Shown here one piece after another: positions 43,994 to 52,831 of a stretch of 64,000 nt of DNA. The notes below the pieces were generated by a model. That model worked only from the letters and a program-made list of their open reading frames with translations. It did not search any database and had not been told where the DNA came from. The position numbers and the translations under genes were made by a program. Source of the stretch: Bradyrhizobium zhengyangense (GTDB taxonomy: Bacteria; Pseudomonadota; Alphaproteobacteria; Rhizobiales; Xanthobacteraceae); the NCBI RefSeq assembly GCF_022012435.1, contig NZ_JAKLUA010000007.1, positions 310,001 through 374,000 on the forward strand, written 5' to 3'. How positions within the stretch are numbered: position 1 is the first letter of the stretch; each line of letters begins with the position of its first letter.

Positions 43994-44524
43994 CGTTCGA
44001 TCGCGTACGGCGGACGTTCTTCTCCTCTCCCCCTGTGGGCCTGTCGCGCAATCCATCAATTGTGTGTTTGAGAATGCCGGTGTTGTCCTCAAGCGTGGCA
44101 CGGCGCTGACGCGGCCTTAATCGAGGAAGTATCGGAATCCCTCGAGCTCCAGCACGATCATGCGCAGATGCCTGCGCTTGGCCTCGATATGGGGCGCGTC
44201 ACAGCCGACTGTCAGTACTTACGTCTCTTCGTGGCGAGCCTGACACCGGCCGACGATTGATCTTGTCAGCCCCACGCGCTCCACTCCGCTCCCACGGTGC
44301 GGGCGACTGTATTTCCGAAGGGATGGAAGTCGGACATAATTGCAATCCAAGGTTGAATGGCCGAATAGCAGTCGTACTGCCCTAACGCATCTGTGACCAG
44401 CGGCAGTGAGCCGGTTCACACACAAAAAGCCCAGCGTCGCCTAAATCAACGAATGCATTCTTCGGTCCACGCACAACTGTCGTCGACCGCGAATGATTTT
44501 CTGACAAAATATTTGGGTGTGCTG
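43994..44524. other. Long intergenic region with a gene remnant
   Basis: 531 bases with lower GC and no intact gene. On the minus strand 44117-44221 is open for about 32 codons, ending GFRYFLD then stop, with no start codon, as if the 3' end of a decayed gene. A GTG frame from 44393 leads into the next gene but is unlikely to be its start. Confidence 0.45.
44117..44221 (-). pseudogene. Possible 3' remnant of an unidentified gene
   Basis: A minus-strand frame reads AKRRHLRMIVLELEGFRYFL before its stop and is closed by another stop upstream, with no start or ribosome-binding site. It looks protein-like but I cannot place it in a family. Confidence 0.3.
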
Positions 44525-45904
44525 ATGAGTATTGATCACGCGGCCGGCTGCAGCGGCCTTTCTACCCTGTTCAATTCCAGACGCGTCAGGTCAAGATGCA
44601 CAAAAGCGGTAATGTTTTCCGGATGTTTGGTTGTCAACCTCATCTCAATGACCGGTACGGCGTCCGCTCACGTGAAGTGGTTCGTGCCATGCATCGTGTC
44701 CGACGATCCGCTGCCGGTTCAGGCAGTATTCACCACCATTTTTTTTCTGTTCTTGGCGCTGTTTCTCGCGATGTTTTATCTCGCCTGCGCGGCAGAGCAG
44801 ACCACGTTCGGGCTCATGCTCTCAAGATTTCTGGATCACGTGACCGAGCCTCTGCGCCGTCGCGTCGATGACCTCTTGCGAGGGGCCGCGGCGGTGTTCT
44901 TCGCTTTGTTGTGGGCTCACGGTGGGCTCATTCTCACCCCGGAACTCGAAGCAAACAGTATCTGGCTCTCGGCCATTCAGTTGCTCATCCCGTTGTTTTT
45001 GGCCGCGCGGCCCACACTCCCGGCGGCGGGGGCAGCCATACTGCTGCTCTATGGCTATGGTGCCGCCTGCTATGGTCTGTTTCACATGCTGGACTACCCG
45101 GTCTTTCTGGGGCTCGGGGTGTGGTTCGCGCTTTCTGTATCGCACGACGCCAAACTGCTTGCTTTTCGTTCTGATTTCCTGCGGTGGACTGTCGCCCTGT
45201 CCTTGTTATGGCCGTCGATGGAGAAATTTGTGTACCCGGCCTGGGTCGCGGCGATCGCGGTAAATCATCCAGAGTTGACCTTGGGTTTCGATGTCTCGAC
45301 TGTCGTTACCGCCGCCGGGATTGTGGAATTCGGCCTGGCTTTCGCGCTGTTCTGGACACCGTTGGTCCGACGTCTTTCCGCGCTTGCCTTGGTGCTGCTG
45401 CTTACCGCCGCAACTCTCGATTTTGGCAAGGTGGACGGCATAGGTCATTTGATGATCGTCGCCATACTTTTCGTGGTGTTCGCGGATCGAGAAGATCGGC
45501 CTGTCCAGTATCGTCCCGCGCTCGCTCCGCTAGTTAGCAGTATGGCTTTGCCGGCCACGCTCCTTCTCTACACCGGGGCTCACACGCTCTCTTACGCATC
45601 TTTGAGCGCCCCGATCGAGCCGCTCGCGGGCGGCGCGGCATTGCTGCTCCTCATCTTCCTTTGCCTGCGCCGGTTCACGGGACATCCGACCAACCGACGC
45701 GATAAGAGCGAACAGGACCCTGTCCGCCAAGTACCGCTCCGCGCAAGCATCCTGGTGGTTTCGCCCGATGCTGCGCCCGAAGTGGCGTTTGGCGGTGTCG
45801 CCCTGGCGGCTGTCGTGTTGATTGCGTTGGGCCTGCACGGCCATGAGTTGAAAGTTCCGCCCTCGGGCGCAAGCGTAGCACCTCGGCAGCAGCACTCGAC
45901 ATGA
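44525..45904 (+). CDS. Hypothetical polytopic membrane protein
   Basis: A 459-residue protein with a probable signal sequence (basic RRVRSRCTKA, hydrophobic core, cleavage near TASA) that leaves a mature start of HVKWFVPC. About ten membrane spans follow. The motif GTASAHVKW occurs at the start of a family of uncharacterised alphaproteobacterial membrane proteins, some with DoxX-like segments. Codon use is less GC-biased than in its neighbours. I use ATG 44525, which yields a normal signal peptide; GTG 44393 would add 44 unlikely residues. No function is proposed. Confidence 0.65.
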   Translation: MSIDHAAGCSGLSTLFNSRRVRSRCTKAVMFSGCLVVNLISMTGTASAHVKWFVPCIVSDDPLPVQAVFTTIFFLFLALFLAMFYLACAAEQTTFGLMLSRFLDHVTEPLRRRVDDLLRGAAAVFFALLWAHGGLILTPELEANSIWLSAIQLLIPLFLAARPTLPAAGAAILLLYGYGAACYGLFHMLDYPVFLGLGVWFALSVSHDAKLLAFRSDFLRWTVALSLLWPSMEKFVYPAWVAAIAVNHPELTLGFDVSTVVTAAGIVEFGLAFALFWTPLVRRLSALALVLLLTAATLDFGKVDGIGHLMIVAILFVVFADREDRPVQYRPALAPLVSSMALPATLLLYTGAHTLSYASLSAPIEPLAGGAALLLLIFLCLRRFTGHPTNRRDKSEQDPVRQVPLRASILVVSPDAAPEVAFGGVALAAVVLIALGLHGHELKVPPSGASVAPRQQHST

Positions 45905-45925
45905 GCACCAGTGGCTAGCCTTTGC

Positions 45926-45946
45926 CTCTCCCCGCAAGCGGGGAGG
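45926..45946. terminator. Hairpin between convergent genes
   Basis: CTCTCCCCGC (45926-45935 region) pairs with GCGGGGAG around an AA loop. It lies between two convergent genes and can end transcripts from both sides. It has the same stem core as the repeats at 4745 and 60021. Confidence 0.6.
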
Positions 45947-45967
45947 GCGCGCACTGCCGATGCCTGC

Positions 45968-46537
45968 TCACGAAAAATCCGTCCAGCTCAAATGCCTCGA
46001 GTCGAGGTCGCCGACCGAAACGGTCTCACGTGTCTCCTGCGGCGTGTGGAAGCTGCTGCGCAGATATACCAGCGGCGTCGCCGTAGCCGAATGCGCGGCG
46101 CCCCGCACCTCGCCGACGAAGATCGAATGCGTCTTGGTCTCGAACTCCTGCGCCAGCACACAGTCGAACGCGGCGACGGCGTCCGTTAAAACCGGCGCAC
46201 CGGTTGCACCCCGCGTCCATTGCCCGAACGCAAAACGGTCGTCGCCGTTGACGCCCTTCTGGCCGCTGAAGGTCAGCGCCAGCAGGGCGTGATCTTCGTG
46301 CAGGAAATTGACGGCAAACGCGCCTTCCTCGCGGATGCGGGCATGGGCACTGGCGTTGCGGTTGACGCACACGATCAGCGACGGCGGATTGTCCGACAGT
46401 GAGGTCGCCGACGTCACGGTCAGCCCGGTGCGCTTGCCGTGTTCGGCACCAACAGTGACGAGAGCAACTGCGCCTGCGCATTGGCGCATCGCCTGCTTGA
46501 AATCCTTTGCGTCGAGAGGTTTGGCGTCGGCCGTCAC
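45968..46537 (-). CDS. Flavin reductase (FMN-binding split barrel)
   Basis: A 189-residue NAD(P)H:flavin oxidoreductase of the small-component family that supplies reduced FMN to a partner monooxygenase. Features are VALVTVGAEHGKRTGLTVTS, SLSDNPPSLIVCVNRNA and FAVNFL. The GTG start at 46537 has GGAG nine bases upstream. It lies 57 bases after the luciferase-like monooxygenase on the same strand, and together they form a two-component system. Confidence 0.87.
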   Translation of the reverse strand: MTADAKPLDAKDFKQAMRQCAGAVALVTVGAEHGKRTGLTVTSATSLSDNPPSLIVCVNRNASAHARIREEGAFAVNFLHEDHALLALTFSGQKGVNGDDRFAFGQWTRGATGAPVLTDAVAAFDCVLAQEFETKTHSIFVGEVRGAAHSATATPLVYLRSSFHTPQETRETVSVGDLDSRHLSWTDFS

Positions 46538-46594
46538 GCGGAAATCTCCGAAACAGTAGCGGGTGCGACACGTTCGCGCCGCACCCGCCATGCG

Positions 46595-47692
46595 TCAAGC
46601 CGCCTTCTTCGCGGAGCCGAGATGCTTCAAACGCGGCATCACCTCGTTCTTCAGCAGCGCGAGCGAGTGGTGCCAGGCTTCCGGCTTGTGCTTGTAGTCG
46701 AAGCCGAACACGCAGAGCACGCCGAAGCCGCCGACCTCGTCGTAGATCTTCTCGATCTTCTCGGCCACGGTCGTGGGCGAGCCGACGATCCAGTTCCGCT
46801 TGGCGCAATATTCGACCGTGACGTCGCTATCGGGCACATCAGGTGCATGCTTCAGATAATCCTTGAAGCCGAAATGGCCGAGCAGGGGCAGGAAGTACTC
46901 GCTCATCATCCGGCCCATCATGTCGCCGGTCGAGAGCTTCCAGGCCTCCTCGTCGGTGTCGGCCACGAACACCTCGCGCACCAGGCGCCAGTCCTGCCGG
47001 TTCGGTTTGCGCCCAGTCTTGGCCGCACCGATCTCGACCGAGTCCCAATGGCTGCCGACATAGGCCGGGTTGAGATTGAGGCTCATCGGAATGAAGCCGC
47101 GCTCGCCTGCAAGCTTGAGCGTGTCAGAGTTCTTCGACAGCCCGGCAACGCCGATCGGCGGATGCGGCGCCTGCAGCGGCTTGATGTGCGGCTTGAGGAA
47201 GTCGAACATCGTGTCCGGCTTGGTCACCGTCCAGAACTTGCCCTTGTAGGTCCAGGGCGCCGGATCGCTCCACATCTTCAGGATGATCTCCAGCGCCTCG
47301 CGGGTCATGTCGCGGTTCTGGCCGCTCATGCCGTCGACGTTGAACATCGCCCAGTCGCTCGGCAGGCCCGAAGCCGCCACGCCGAAATTGAGCCGGCCCT
47401 CGGAGAGATGATCCAGCATCGCGACGCGGTTGGCGAGCTCGGCCGGATGGTGATAGGGCAGCAGGAAGCCGCCCGGTCCGATGCGCAGGCGCTTGGTCTG
47501 CATCAGGGCCTGCGCGATCAAGAGGTCCGGTGTGGGATTGGGTTCCCAGGGCGCGGTGTGGTGCTCGCCGATCCAGGCTTCCTGATAGCCGAGCTCGTCG
47601 AGCCAGCGCAGGACCTGCAGGTCCCAGTCATGTCCTTCCTTCAGGCCGCACTCCGGCGGATGCGAAGGCATCGTGAAATAGCCGATCTCCAT
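46595..47692 (-). CDS. Luciferase-like flavin-dependent monooxygenase
   Basis: A 365-residue LLM-class monooxygenase that uses reduced FMN and oxygen. Landmarks are EAWIGEHHTAPWEPNPTPDL near residue 40, IGPGGFLLPYHHPAELANRV and GRLNFGVAASGLPSDW. The pairing with a flavin reductase gene supports a two-component enzyme; the substrate is unknown (relatives act on terpenes, alkanes or sulfonates). ATG 47692 has GAGG six bases upstream; ATG 47704 overlaps that site. The divergent neighbour is dgoK. Confidence 0.88.
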   Translation of the reverse strand: MEIGYFTMPSHPPECGLKEGHDWDLQVLRWLDELGYQEAWIGEHHTAPWEPNPTPDLLIAQALMQTKRLRIGPGGFLLPYHHPAELANRVAMLDHLSEGRLNFGVAASGLPSDWAMFNVDGMSGQNRDMTREALEIILKMWSDPAPWTYKGKFWTVTKPDTMFDFLKPHIKPLQAPHPPIGVAGLSKNSDTLKLAGERGFIPMSLNLNPAYVGSHWDSVEIGAAKTGRKPNRQDWRLVREVFVADTDEEAWKLSTGDMMGRMMSEYFLPLLGHFGFKDYLKHAPDVPDSDVTVEYCAKRNWIVGSPTTVAEKIEKIYDEVGGFGVLCVFGFDYKHKPEAWHHSLALLKNEVMPRLKHLGSAKKAA

Positions 47693-47855
47693 GGGTTTCC
47701 TCATCTGATGTTGACGCGTCTTGCTGCGCGTTCGCTGGCTTGAACAGGAACAGCTTCAGCAAGCGGTGTGCCAGCGTGGGATGCGCCCGACCCACGCGAG
47801 AAAACGCTGGTTTAGGGCGGCAATTGTCGATATTCCCGGGGCAGATTTGCAAGAC

Positions 47856-47895
47856 CCGTCTCATCGTCGCGAGACGGCGTCTCAGCGGTGAGACG
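47856..47895 (+). promoter_or_regulatory. Tandem GTCTC/GAGAC dyads upstream of dgoK
   Basis: CCGTCTC (47856-47862) pairs with GAGACGG (47871-47877), and CGTCTCA (47878-47884) pairs with TGAGACG (47889-47895). The second ends 15 bases before the dgoK ATG and covers the approach to the ribosome-binding site. It could be an operator for a galactonate regulator or a translational hairpin. Confidence 0.6.
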
Positions 47896-47910
47896 AGGAT
47901 ACGATTCGAA

Positions 47911-48825
47911 ATGACCGAACCCGCTTATGTCGCGGTGGACTGGGGCACCAGCAGTTTCCGGCTCTGGCTGGTCGATCGCACCGGTAAAGTGCTGGCCGAG
48001 CGCCGCAGCGATGAAGGCATGCTGGCGGCGGCCAAGGCCGGCTTCCCCGGCGTGCTGCAAGCCCATCTTGCTGCCGTGAGCGTGCCCGATCATCTGCCGG
48101 TCCTGGTCTGCGGCATGGCGGGCGCCAAGACTGGCTGGGTCGAGGCCGGCTATGTCGACACGCCGGCGCCGCTCTCGGCGATCCTGAAGCAGGCCGCCCG
48201 CGTGCCAGGCGAGGCGCGCGACATCCGCATCCTGCCCGGCATCGCGCAGCGCGACACCAAGGCGCCCGACGTGATGCGCGGCGAGGAGACGCAATTGCTC
48301 GGCGCGCTCGGTCTCGAGGCCGCGGGCGAGGCGCTGGTCTGCATGCCCGGCACCCATTCCAAATGGGTGCGGGTCAAGGACGGCACTGTTGCGCATTTCT
48401 CGACCTTCATGACCGGCGAACTCTTCAGCGTCGTCTCGCGCGAGACGATTTTGTCGCTCGCGGTCGCCGGCGCAAACGAGGCCGAGGATGCCGCGAGCTT
48501 CAAGTCGGCGGTGAAAGCCGCATTCGAGGCGCCAGCTTTCGCCGCCAATCTTCTGTTCACTGCGCGATCGCGGCAGCTGCTGTTCGGCGGCACGCCGGCT
48601 GCGGCGCGCGAGACATTGTCGGGCACACTGATCGGCGTAGAGCTCGCGGCGGGCCTCTCCGGTAGCGTGCCGAAAACCGGCATCACGTTGATTGCATCGG
48701 GGCGGCTCGCGGCGCTGTACCGGCAGGCATTCGATGCGCTGGCGGTTACCGTGAACCCGATCGATGCCGATGAAGCGGTGCGCCGCGGCCTGTCGATGGC
48801 GGCAGCTGCGATCTGGACGAAGTAG
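47911..48825 (+). CDS. dgoK: 2-dehydro-3-deoxygalactonokinase
   Basis: Phosphorylates 2-keto-3-deoxygalactonate to the 6-phosphate in the De Ley-Doudoroff galactose/galactonate pathway. The 304-residue protein belongs to the DgoK family, with VAVDWGTSSFRLWLVDRTG at the N-terminus, CGMAGAKTGW and the motif VCMPGTHSKWVRVKDG. ATG 47911 is preceded by AGGA. The aldolase gene follows after 13 bases, completing the pathway's last two steps. Upstream dehydratase and dehydrogenase genes are not present. Confidence 0.93.
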   Translation: MTEPAYVAVDWGTSSFRLWLVDRTGKVLAERRSDEGMLAAAKAGFPGVLQAHLAAVSVPDHLPVLVCGMAGAKTGWVEAGYVDTPAPLSAILKQAARVPGEARDIRILPGIAQRDTKAPDVMRGEETQLLGALGLEAAGEALVCMPGTHSKWVRVKDGTVAHFSTFMTGELFSVVSRETILSLAVAGANEAEDAASFKSAVKAAFEAPAFAANLLFTARSRQLLFGGTPAAARETLSGTLIGVELAAGLSGSVPKTGITLIASGRLAALYRQAFDALAVTVNPIDADEAVRRGLSMAAAAIWTK

Positions 48826-48838
48826 AAGGATCCTTGAG

Positions 48839-49471
48839 ATGAGCGTTCCCTTTCCGCCGATGAAGCGCCCCCTGGTCGCGATCCTGCGCGGCGTCAAGCC
48901 GGAGGAGACCGAAGCGATCGTCAGTGTGCTGATCGAGGGCGGCATGACCGCGATCGAGATTCCCCTGAACTCGCCGGATCCGTTCCGCTCGATCGGCCTT
49001 GCAGCAAAGCTCGCGCCTTCAGGCGTGCTGATCGGCGCCGGCACGGTGCTGACCACTGCAGAAGTCGATCGTCTCAATGACGTCGGCGGCAAGCTGATGG
49101 TCTCGCCGAATGTGGATACGCAGGTGCTCGCGCGTGCACATCAGTATGCGATGGTGACGCTGCCGGGCGTGTTCTCGCCGACCGAGGCGCTGCTCGCCGC
49201 GCGCTCCGGCGCATCGGGCCTGAAGTTCTTTCCGGCAAGCGTGCTCGGCGCTTCCGGCATCGCCGCAATCCGCGCCATCCTGCCGGCCGGTGTAATGATC
49301 GCTGCCGTCGGCGGCGTCTCCGACCAGAATTTTGCGGAGTACATCAAGGGCGGCGTGACGGCGTTCGGGCTCGGCTCCAGCCTCTACAAGCCTGGCATGT
49401 CGGCCGCCGATGTCGCCGCGCGCGCAAAGGCGACGATCGAGGCCTACGATCGGGCGATTGCGAAAGACTGA
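48839..49471 (+). CDS. dgoA: 2-dehydro-3-deoxy-6-phosphogalactonate aldolase
   Basis: Class I aldolase that cuts 2-keto-3-deoxy-6-phosphogalactonate to pyruvate and glyceraldehyde 3-phosphate. The 210-residue protein has the substrate Arg/Glu region AILRGVKPEETEAIV, PLNSPDPF, and the Schiff-base Lys in GLKFFPAS. AAGGA nine bases before ATG 48839 sets the start. It follows dgoK by 13 bases and is surely co-transcribed. Confidence 0.93.
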   Translation: MSVPFPPMKRPLVAILRGVKPEETEAIVSVLIEGGMTAIEIPLNSPDPFRSIGLAAKLAPSGVLIGAGTVLTTAEVDRLNDVGGKLMVSPNVDTQVLARAHQYAMVTLPGVFSPTEALLAARSGASGLKFFPASVLGASGIAAIRAILPAGVMIAAVGGVSDQNFAEYIKGGVTAFGLGSSLYKPGMSAADVAARAKATIEAYDRAIAKD

Positions 49472-49551
49472 CGCGGCAATAAACAAGCCGTGATGCCGTC
49501 ACGCTCGTGCGTTGTCCTATCTTGCTGCTATAGCGAGATCAGGAGTCCGAC

Positions 49552-51288
49552 ATGGCGATCAACAACATAGCCGATCTGTTCGTGGCAACGCTCGAACAGG
49601 CCGGCGTCAAGCGCATCTATGGCATTGTCGGCGACAGTCTGAACGGTTTCACCGAGGCGCTGCGCCGCCGCGGCACCATCGAATGGATCCACGTCCGCCA
49701 CGAAGAGGTCGCGGCGTTCGCGGCCGCCGGCGAAGCCGAGATGACCGGCAGCCTTGCGGTCTGCGCGGGCTCCTGCGGCCCGGGCAATCTGCATCTGATC
49801 AACGGCCTGTTCGACGCGCATCGCAGCCGCGTGCCGGTGTTGGCGATCGCCGCGCAAATCCCCTCGGCCGAGATCGGCGGCGGCTATTTTCAGGAAACCC
49901 ATCCGCAGAACCTGTTTCGCGAATGCAGCCATTATTGCGAGCTGATCTCCGATGCGAGTCAGCTGCCTTTCGTGCTGGAAAATGCGATCCGCGCGGCCGT
50001 GGGCTTGCGCGGCGTTGCCGTCGTCGCGATGCCCGGCGATGTCGCGTTCCGCTCGCCGCCGAAGCGCGCACTGTCGACCAATCGCGGGTTGTCGCTCGCG
50101 GCACCCAAGGTCGTTCCTCAAGCCGATGAGCTGAAGGCGCTCGCCGACCTGTTGAATAGCTCGGAGCGCATTACCCTGTTCTGCGGCCGCGGCTGTGCCG
50201 GCGCGCATAAGCCTTTGATGCAACTCGCAGAGATCTTGAAGAGCCCGATCGTGCACGCACTTGGCGGCAAGGAGCATGTCGAATACGACAATCCCTATGA
50301 CGTCGGCATGACCGGCTTCATCGGCTTCTCCTCGGGCTACGCCGCCATGCACGCCTGCGACGCGCTGGTGATGCTGGGCACCGACTTTCCCTACAAGCAG
50401 TTCTTCCCCACTGATGCGAAGATCGTGCAGATCGACATCCGTCCGGAAAATCTGGGCCGGCGTACCAAGATCGATCTTGGCCTCGTCGGCGACGTCAAGC
50501 TCACCATCGAGGCGCTGTTGCCGCTGCTCGAGGCCAAGACGCAGCGCAGGCATCTCGACGACGCCGTCGCGCATTACAAGAAGGCCCGCGAGGGCCTCGA
50601 CTCCCTCGCCAAGGGCACGCCCGGAGCCAAGCCGATCCATCCGCAATATCTGGCAAGGGTCATCAGCGACCACGCCTCCGAGGATGCCGTCTTCACCGCC
50701 GATGTCGGCACGCCCACGGTGTGGGCGGCGCGCTATCTCGCCATGAACGGTCGCCGCCGGCTGATCGGCTCCTTCGTGCACGGCTCGATGGCCAATGCCA
50801 TGCCGCAGGCGATTGGTGCGCAGGCCGCGCAACCCGGCCGTCAGGTGATCTCGCTGTCGGGCGACGGCGGCTTTACCATGCTGATGGGCGACCTGATCAC
50901 GCTGACGCAGATGAAGCTGCCGGTGAAGATCGTCGTCTTCAACAACGGCGTGCTCGGATTCGTCGCGCTGGAGATGAAGGCCGCCGGCTTCGTCGACACC
51001 AATGTCGATCTGGAGAATCCCGACTTCGCCGCGATGGCGCGTGCCATGGGCATCTTTGCGAGGCGCGTCGAGGACCCCGGCGAGCTCCCGGGCGCGACGA
51101 AGGAGATGCTGGCCCACGACGGCCCGGCGCTGCTCGACGTCGTCACCGCCAAGCAGGAGCTGTCGATGCCGCCGACCATCACGGCCGAACAGGTCAAGGG
51201 CTTTAGCCTGTGGGTGCTGCGCGCGGTGATAAGCGGCCGCGGCGACGAGGTGATCGACCTCGCCAAGACCAACCTGCTATCGCGCTAA
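49552..51288 (+). CDS. poxB: Ubiquinone-dependent pyruvate dehydrogenase (pyruvate oxidase)
   Basis: Thiamine-diphosphate enzyme of 578 residues that converts pyruvate to acetate and CO2 and passes electrons to ubiquinone. It has the activating Glu in HVRHEEVAAFAAAGEAEMTG, the FAD-binding middle domain and the cofactor motif GDGGFTMLMGDLITLTQMKL with VVFNNG. The PoxB-type GYFQETHPQNLFRECSHYCE block is present. It may act with the upstream aldolase, which makes pyruvate, but has its own 80-base leader. A palindromic repeat follows the stop. Confidence 0.9.
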   Translation: MAINNIADLFVATLEQAGVKRIYGIVGDSLNGFTEALRRRGTIEWIHVRHEEVAAFAAAGEAEMTGSLAVCAGSCGPGNLHLINGLFDAHRSRVPVLAIAAQIPSAEIGGGYFQETHPQNLFRECSHYCELISDASQLPFVLENAIRAAVGLRGVAVVAMPGDVAFRSPPKRALSTNRGLSLAAPKVVPQADELKALADLLNSSERITLFCGRGCAGAHKPLMQLAEILKSPIVHALGGKEHVEYDNPYDVGMTGFIGFSSGYAAMHACDALVMLGTDFPYKQFFPTDAKIVQIDIRPENLGRRTKIDLGLVGDVKLTIEALLPLLEAKTQRRHLDDAVAHYKKAREGLDSLAKGTPGAKPIHPQYLARVISDHASEDAVFTADVGTPTVWAARYLAMNGRRRLIGSFVHGSMANAMPQAIGAQAAQPGRQVISLSGDGGFTMLMGDLITLTQMKLPVKIVVFNNGVLGFVALEMKAAGFVDTNVDLENPDFAAMARAMGIFARRVEDPGELPGATKEMLAHDGPALLDVVTAKQELSMPPTITAEQVKGFSLWVLRAVISGRGDEVIDLAKTNLLSR

Positions 51289-51300
51289 CGCTCTTTATTT

Positions 51301-51349
51301 GAGCATGATCTTGACGGAAAACCGCTTCGCACTTTTCCGGATCATGCTC
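51301..51349. repeat. Palindromic intergenic repeat (GAGCATGATC family)
   Basis: GAGCATGATC (51301-51310) is the exact inverse of GATCATGCTC (51340-51349), and inside it GGAAAA pairs with TTTTCC. It lies 12 bases after poxB and its right arm overlaps the stop codon of the minus-strand gene at 51348. Serves as a convergent terminator; the sequence is a common repeat of Bradyrhizobium. Confidence 0.85.
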
Positions 51350-51713
51350 AGCCGCGCTTCACCGACGGCGCGGGCAGCTGCTCATGGCGGCGCTGGAAGC
51401 GCTGCCAGTGCAGCACGAGGCCGATGATGGCAGCCGGCACGAAGCCGAGCAGCAGAAGCCAGAGCGGCAATTCCTTCGGCGAGATGAAGGCGATGGCGAT
51501 GTCAGAGATCAGCCAGAGCGCAGCGAACATCACCGCAAAATCCGTGCGCGGGCAGCGCAGGTAGTAGAACACGGCGGTGATGACAATTGCGGGCGCGATC
51601 GCAACCGCGATCATGACTGCCGTCAGTTCCTTCGGCGTCACCGCGTCGAGCACCATCGAGGCCAGCAGCCAGATGGCGGCGAACATGGCGATGATGTCGA
51701 TCGGATGCCGCAA
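51348..51713 (-). CDS. Four-span membrane protein with an internal duplication
   Basis: A 121-residue protein with four hydrophobic segments. The two halves match: MFAAIWLLASMVLDAVTPKEL in the first resembles MFAALWLISDIAIAFISPKEL in the second (spans 1-2 and 3-4), so it arose by duplication of a two-span unit. It lacks charged residues inside the spans other than single Asp residues at equivalent places in each half. No function is known. Its stop codon lies within the flanking palindromic repeat. Confidence 0.72.
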   Translation of the reverse strand: MRHPIDIIAMFAAIWLLASMVLDAVTPKELTAVMIAVAIAPAIVITAVFYYLRCPRTDFAVMFAALWLISDIAIAFISPKELPLWLLLLGFVPAAIIGLVLHWQRFQRRHEQLPAPSVKRG

Positions 51714-51792
51714 GCGAATACCTCTCGATGGAACGCGCTATGGTGGGGCCCCAACCTTCGACGTCGAGCCCGGTCCGTCAAGTAAAATACGC

Positions 51793-52701
51793 CTATTCCT
51801 CGTCGCTTCCCGGCGCCGGACGCAGCATGAAATGACCGAAGGCGGACGCGATCGGCTTGGCGGGATCGTCCTGCCAGGCCCGCGCCTCGAAGGCGACGAT
51901 ACGCCTTCCCTGTTTTACGATCGAGACATTGGCGATCGTGTCCAGCGCCCGACCGGAGCGTAAGTAGTTGATAGTGAGTCCGATTGGCTTGGGCAGCGTC
52001 GCGATCCCGAGCTCGCGCCGAACGCCAAAAATCGCCGTGGTCTCGAGGAACGCGCCAGTCATGCCGCCGTGGATCGCGGGTAGGATCGGGTTGCCGATGA
52101 TTTGCGGCGAGAACGGCATTATCAGCGTGCCGTCATCGTTGACACGAATGCCGAGGGCGCGTGCGAACGGACTGCGCGCGAACGGACCCTCCGGATCATC
52201 AGGCGCTTCCAGCGTCGGGATGCTGCGTGTGTCCATCCGGCGATCAGCCAGCATGTTGGTGCGGTTGGCACCGATCATGAAGCAGCCGGTCGCGGTCGCC
52301 ACCGGATCGTCCTCTGACTCCTGGTATGCGGTGGAGCGCACGAAGGCGATCGAGCGCGTGGTGCGGTAGCAGACTGAATGCGCCTTGATGGCAAGCCCGG
52401 GCGTCGCCGGCTTCTGGTAGTCGATGCGCAAATCGAGCGTTGCGATCGCGCTGCTGCCGTCAAGCGCAAGCTGCACGGCCATGCCGCAGCTCTCGTCCAG
52501 CATCGCGGTGACGACGCCGCCATGCAGCACACCGGTTTCGGTGTCGCCGACGAAGACAGGGCGGTAGGGCAGGCTTGACCAGGCCTCAGCAGGCGCGAAC
52601 CGGTCGAGCTGGAGCCCGCTGATATGGCCGTAATCGGAACGGCGGCCCTTGATGGCCTCGGCGAGTTCCTCGAACGGAAGCGTAGCGGCTGATGTAGACA
52701 T
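51793..52701 (-). CDS. Double-hotdog PaaI-type thioesterase
   Basis: A 302-residue protein made of two hotdog domains in tandem (about residues 20-145 and 165-295). Each has the family helix start: HGGVVTAMLDES in the first and HGGMTGAFLETT in the second. Each hotdog of this family hydrolyses acyl-CoA thioesters; fused pairs form a pseudo-tetramer-like unit. The Asp/Glu after each HGG differs (Asp versus Glu), so one half may be the active one. It stands alone on the minus strand. Confidence 0.85.
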   Translation of the reverse strand: MSTSAATLPFEELAEAIKGRRSDYGHISGLQLDRFAPAEAWSSLPYRPVFVGDTETGVLHGGVVTAMLDESCGMAVQLALDGSSAIATLDLRIDYQKPATPGLAIKAHSVCYRTTRSIAFVRSTAYQESEDDPVATATGCFMIGANRTNMLADRRMDTRSIPTLEAPDDPEGPFARSPFARALGIRVNDDGTLIMPFSPQIIGNPILPAIHGGMTGAFLETTAIFGVRRELGIATLPKPIGLTINYLRSGRALDTIANVSIVKQGRRIVAFEARAWQDDPAKPIASAFGHFMLRPAPGSDEE

Positions 52702-52831
52702 GGAGATGTTCTAGACCAGTCGGGCGCCGCGCAAAACCCCGCTTGCGCCGCTGCGCGGCAGGTTTGGCCTCGACAGGGCCCGCTGAAGCAACGATGGTGG
52801 GCATCCGTTCCCTGCCCGCGAGGAGTACCCC

